The position numbers were made by a program, and so were the translations under genes. The notes beneath the pieces were generated by a model that made no database searches, was not told where the DNA came from, and worked only from the letters and a program-made list of their open reading frames with translations. DNA of 64,000 bases from Sphingomonas sp. OK281 (lineage in GTDB: Bacteria; Pseudomonadota; Alphaproteobacteria; Sphingomonadales; Sphingomonadaceae): the NCBI RefSeq assembly GCF_900115295.1, contig NZ_FOVZ01000002.1, forward strand, positions 620,001 to 684,000, in the 5' to 3' direction. How positions within the stretch are numbered: position 1 is the first letter of the stretch; every line of letters starts with the position of its first letter. This document shows positions 63,301 to 64,000 of the stretch, in pieces.

Positions 63301-64000
63301 GAATACCGTTCGCGCAGATCGACGCATTTTCGGATACGCCGTTCGGCGGCAACCCGGCGGCAGTGATGCCGCTCTCCGCGTGGCTCGACGACGCGGTGTT
63401 GCTGAAGATCGCCCAGGAGAACAATCTGAGCGAAACCGCGTTCATCGTCGCGTCGGACGAAGAGGGCGTGGATTTCGACCTGCGATGGTTCACGCCGGGG
63501 GCGGAAATCGCACTCTGCGGGCACGCGACGTTGGCGAGCGGACATTTCGTGTTGTCGTCGGACACCGCGCTCGACCGGGTGCGGTTCCGGACGCGGCAGG
63601 CGGGGATGCTCGAGGTTGCGCGCGCAGCCAGCGGGTACACGCTGGAACTGCCGGCGTGGGGACCGACTCCGAAGGCGATCCCGGAGATCGTCGCGGCGTT
63701 GAACATCGCCGAGCCCGTCGAGACGTTGTGGCACGAGAAGGGCTATGCGCTCGTGATCGTCGACGACGAGGCGGTGGTGCGCGAGCTGAAGCCGGACTTC
63801 GCGGCGCTGGCCAAGTTTCCGATCGTCGCGGTGGTCGCGGCGCGCGGTGACGCTACGGACATCGTCAGCCGCGTCTTCACGCCCTATTACGCGATCGACG
63901 AGGATCCGGTGACGGGCTCGGCGCATGCGGTGATGGTACCGTATTGGGCGCCTACGTTAGGAAACAGCTTCACGGCCTACCAGGCAAGCGCGCGCGGCGG
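63297..64000 (+). CDS. PhzF-family epimerase/isomerase-like protein (3' truncated)
   Basis: The first 234 residues of a PhzF-fold protein are cut by the window end. It begins MRIPFAQIDAFSDTPFGGNP with the family's NNLSETAFI segment (catalytic glutamate after SE), DLRWFTPGAEIALCGHATLA and DEDPVTGSAHAVMVPYW near the end. PhzF enzymes isomerise trans-2,3-dihydro-3-hydroxyanthranilate in phenazine producers, but most relatives serve unknown reactions, and no phenazine genes are in view. ATG 63297 overlaps the transporter stop by four bases, placing it in the pdxH operon. Confidence 0.88.
   Translation, partial: MRIPFAQIDAFSDTPFGGNPAAVMPLSAWLDDAVLLKIAQENNLSETAFIVASDEEGVDFDLRWFTPGAEIALCGHATLASGHFVLSSDTALDRVRFRTRQAGMLEVARAASGYTLELPAWGPTPKAIPEIVAALNIAEPVETLWHEKGYALVIVDDEAVVRELKPDFAALAKFPIVAVVAARGDATDIVSRVFTPYYAIDEDPVTGSAHAVMVPYWAPTLGNSFTAYQASARG

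Overview
The window is GC-rich, densely coded DNA from an alphaproteobacterium. The gene content and order point to the sphingomonads (Sphingomonas or a close relative). Supporting signs are a FecR/TonB-dependent transducer pair, the order serC-serA-(DUF559)-hisZ-purA, fabI next to aroC, an exosortase/PEP-CTERM-type regulatory cluster (prsK-prsR-prsT), a Ku/LigD pair, and many short palindromic GC-rich intergenic repeats of the kind seen in that order. This placement is inferred from reading the sequence; no database search was run. I see no tRNA, rRNA, CRISPR array, phage or recognisable IS transposase.

Layout. 1-6.6 kb: the end of a fecR gene, its TonB-dependent transducer, a small hydrophobic protein and a large autotransporter. 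6.7-10.6 kb: a DUF1488-like protein, an exported methyltransferase-like protein, an FMN 2-hydroxy-acid oxidase, a class II aldolase, and a divergent Crp/Fnr regulator with a 16-bp palindrome between the last two. 10.8-18.9 kb: a tight four-gene run (L-serine dehydratase, M3 oligopeptidase, cysteine-synthase-fold PLP enzyme, 5-oxoprolinase) that looks like a peptide, cysteine and glutathione salvage operon. 19-22.5 kb: a GH3/GH27 glycosidase pair. 22.8-26.1 kb: a DUF885 protein and mannose-1-phosphate guanylyltransferase. 26.3-33.9 kb: an exopolysaccharide glycosyltransferase followed by prsK, prsR, prsT and a DUF815 ATPase. 34-38.7 kb: a small secreted/membrane peptide, an ABC-F ATPase, and a PepSY protein with a two-component pair. 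38.8-43 kb: pheA, a membrane-anchored cytochrome c, a LOG-family protein, an extensin-like lipoprotein and a DUF4328 membrane protein. 43.2-54.2 kb: biosynthetic housekeeping genes (serC, serA, hisZ, purA, aroC, fabI), into which two DUF559 endonuclease-like genes have been placed, followed by BrkB and DnaJ-like genes. 54.3-57.8 kb: transglutaminase and fused ATP-grasp/alpha-E genes. 58-61.7 kb: ligD and ku for end joining. 61.8-64 kb: pdxH, a CDF transporter, and a PhzF-like gene cut by the window edge.

The most unusual signal is the relation between the palindromic repeats and coding sequence. Both DUF559 genes begin with GTG directly after a repeat that supplies the purine-rich ribosome binding site, and both end by overlapping the start codon of a housekeeping gene (hisZ, aroC) by four bases. 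One copy is bracketed by inverted copies of the repeat and reads through one of them to form its C-terminus. A further palindromic element lies in frame inside ligD and encodes about 50 residues of its interdomain linker. Together these suggest a repeat/endonuclease association worth testing as a mobile system.
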